Position numbers and translations under genes: made by a program
In this document: in pieces, positions 63,003-64,000 of the stretch
Numbering within the stretch: position 1 is the stretch's first letter
Layout: every line of letters begins with the position of its first letter
Notes under the pieces: model-generated
Told to the model about the DNA's origin: nothing
Databases searched by the model: none
Seen by the model: the letters and a program-made list of their open reading frames with translations, nothing else
Assembly (NCBI RefSeq): GCF_904063065.1
Contig: NZ_CAJFCL010000001.1
Location: 496,001 to 560,000 of the forward strand
DNA length: 64,000 nt
Source of the DNA: Pseudomonas paraversuta
Lineage (GTDB): Bacteria; Pseudomonadota; Gammaproteobacteria; Pseudomonadales; Pseudomonadaceae
Reading direction: 5' to 3'

Positions 63003-63398
63003 ATGACTGACTATTCGCGCTACTTCGACCTTGTAACCGAAACCCACGTCGAGATTGAAGGCTGGTTTTCCGGACTTGAGCCAGGGGTGCTGCCCACCTT
63101 GCTCGGGCGTTTTTCAGAGCAGTTTTCGATGATCACGCCCAGCGGCAAAGAGCTGGACGCGAACGCTGTAGAGGCGCTGTTTGAACAGCTGCGCGGTGCC
63201 CGTCCGGGGCTGAAGATCACCCTGAGTGACTTCAAGGGCATCGCCCTGTATAGGGACGGCGCGGTGGTCAGCTACCGCGAGTTGCAAGAGGAACACAACG
63301 GCAACCGTACCGATCGACGCGCCACCGTGGTGTTTGAAAAGGACGCCAGTGCCAAGGTGCTGTGGCGCCATTTGCATGAGACCTTCAGCGCGGATTGA
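63003..63398 (+). CDS. DUF4440-like (SnoaL-type) protein
   Basis: A 131-residue protein with the NTF2-like pattern YFDLVTETHVEIEGWFSGLEPGVLPTLLGRFSEQFSMITPSGKELD, then GIALYRDGAVVSYRELQE and KVLWRHLHETF. It starts 14 bp after the MFS gene with GAAGAGAAATTG before the ATG and is probably cotranscribed. Its function is unknown. Confidence 0.8.
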   Translation: MTDYSRYFDLVTETHVEIEGWFSGLEPGVLPTLLGRFSEQFSMITPSGKELDANAVEALFEQLRGARPGLKITLSDFKGIALYRDGAVVSYRELQEEHNGNRTDRRATVVFEKDASAKVLWRHLHETFSAD

Positions 63399-63414
63399 TA
63401 CCCCGGGCAGGCCC

Positions 63415-63442
63415 TGTGGGAGCTGGCAAGCCAGCTCCCACA
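63415..63442. repeat. REP hairpin, TGTGGGAGCTGGC family
   Basis: A perfect stem TGTGGGAGCTGGC with its complement and a 2-nt loop (AA), followed by AAAAAA; on the minus strand it is preceded by TTTTTT. It lies between two convergent genes. Confidence 0.85.
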
Positions 63443-63450
63443 AAAAAACA

Positions 63451-64000
63451 TTATTGCGCTGCTGCATCCTGCTGCACGATCACCGTGCAGGTGGTGCCCG
63501 CTGCCAGCAGGAAGCCGTCGGGGATTTCGTCGATGTGGATCCGCACCGGTACCCGCTGCGCCAGGCGCACCCAGTTGAATGTAGGGTTAACGTCGGCCAC
63601 CAGCTCCCGGCTCTCGGGGTTGTCGCGGTCGTAGATGCCCCGGGAAATGCTTTCAACATGGCCCTTCAATACTTCGCCGCTCATCATCTGCAGGTCGGCT
63701 TTGTCGCCCACGCGAATGTGCGGCAGTTTGGTTTCTTCGAAGAAGCCATAAACCCAGAACGAGTCCATGTCGATCACCGCCATTTTCGGATCGCCGACCC
63801 GCGCATAGTCACCGCGATGCACATTGAGGTTGGTCACGTAACCGTCCACCGTAGCCAGTACCTTGGTCCGCTTGAGGTCCAGTTGCGCCGCGTCCAGCTG
63901 GGCCAGGGCGTGCTGGTAATCGGCCAGGGCCGAGTCGGCGATGTTGCTGGCGTCGTCGCGGTTCTCGCGGGAGATCACCATGCTGTCCATGTCTGCCCGG
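63451..64000 (-). CDS. HlyD/AaeA-type membrane fusion protein, 3' part
   Basis: The C-terminal 182 residues of a periplasmic adaptor; the start is beyond the window. The end of the coiled-coil hairpin (ALADYQHALAQLDAAQLDLKRTKVLATVDGYVTNLNVHRGDYARVG) leads into the lipoyl and beta-barrel domains (FWVYGFFEETKLPHIRVGDKADLQMM). This type works with FUSC-like or MFS partners in exporting aromatic acids or drugs. The partner genes would be outside the window. Confidence 0.88.
   Translation of the reverse strand, partial: RADMDSMVISRENRDDASNIADSALADYQHALAQLDAAQLDLKRTKVLATVDGYVTNLNVHRGDYARVGDPKMAVIDMDSFWVYGFFEETKLPHIRVGDKADLQMMSGEVLKGHVESISRGIYDRDNPESRELVADVNPTFNWVRLAQRVPVRIHIDEIPDGFLLAAGTTCTVIVQQDAAAQ

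Overview
This 64 kb window reads as a chromosomal segment of a Pseudomonas of the fluorescens/fragi/lundensis type. The evidence is a complete alginate operon in Pseudomonas order (algD-8-44-K-E-G-X-L-I-J-F-A), an aapJQMP-type amino-acid ABC operon, a holC/valS/pepA/lptFG block, an lepA-lepB-rnc-era-recO-pdxJ block, high-GC coding sequence and many Pseudomonas REP palindromes. No tRNA, rRNA, CRISPR array, prophage or intact insertion sequence was seen. The species call is inference.

Layout. 1-7.5 kb: the 3' end of a GlcNAc PTS gene (nagE), a small YqfO/NIF3-like gene, purL and mltF. 6.8-13.5 kb, minus strand: lepA-lepB-[broken DUF4845 gene]-rnc-era-recO-pdxJ, with a 44-bp tandem repeat array between era and recO. 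13.6-24.8 kb: lptF-lptG opposite pepA-holC-(unknown)-valS, then rlmF, hupN and ndpA plus a membrane-anchored glutaredoxin. 25-33 kb, minus strand: GST-like, GIY-YIG, SnoaL-like and CynX-type MFS genes, then aapJQMP. 33-42 kb: esterase, rhlB, moaCDE, a small YdcZ-type transporter, a LysR regulator, PIN-PhoH ATPase, a divergent polysaccharide deacetylase and yaaA. 42.2-59.3 kb: alginate promoter region and operon. 59.4-64 kb: accessory genes (membrane protein, SDR, LysR/MFS divergent pair, DUF4440-like protein, HlyD fragment).

The alginate cluster is the main functional unit. AlgA and AlgD make GDP-mannuronate. Alg8/Alg44 polymerise it under c-di-GMP control. AlgK, AlgX, AlgG and AlgL form the periplasmic scaffold, acetylation, epimerisation and lyase steps. 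AlgI/J/F supply acetyl groups and AlgE exports the polymer. A leader of roughly 340-360 nt precedes algD, with a candidate AlgU-type promoter and four ATGGCAC boxes upstream of it.

The most unusual features are structural. A REP pair lies in frame inside the signal-peptide region of algK. A REP doublet between recO and era has its interior expanded into about 13 copies of a 44-bp unit. The DUF4845 gene between lepB and rnc is reduced to a degenerate 55-codon remnant. The 3' end of aapP is duplicated downstream together with a REP half. I did not find a wholly new defence or biosynthetic system here.
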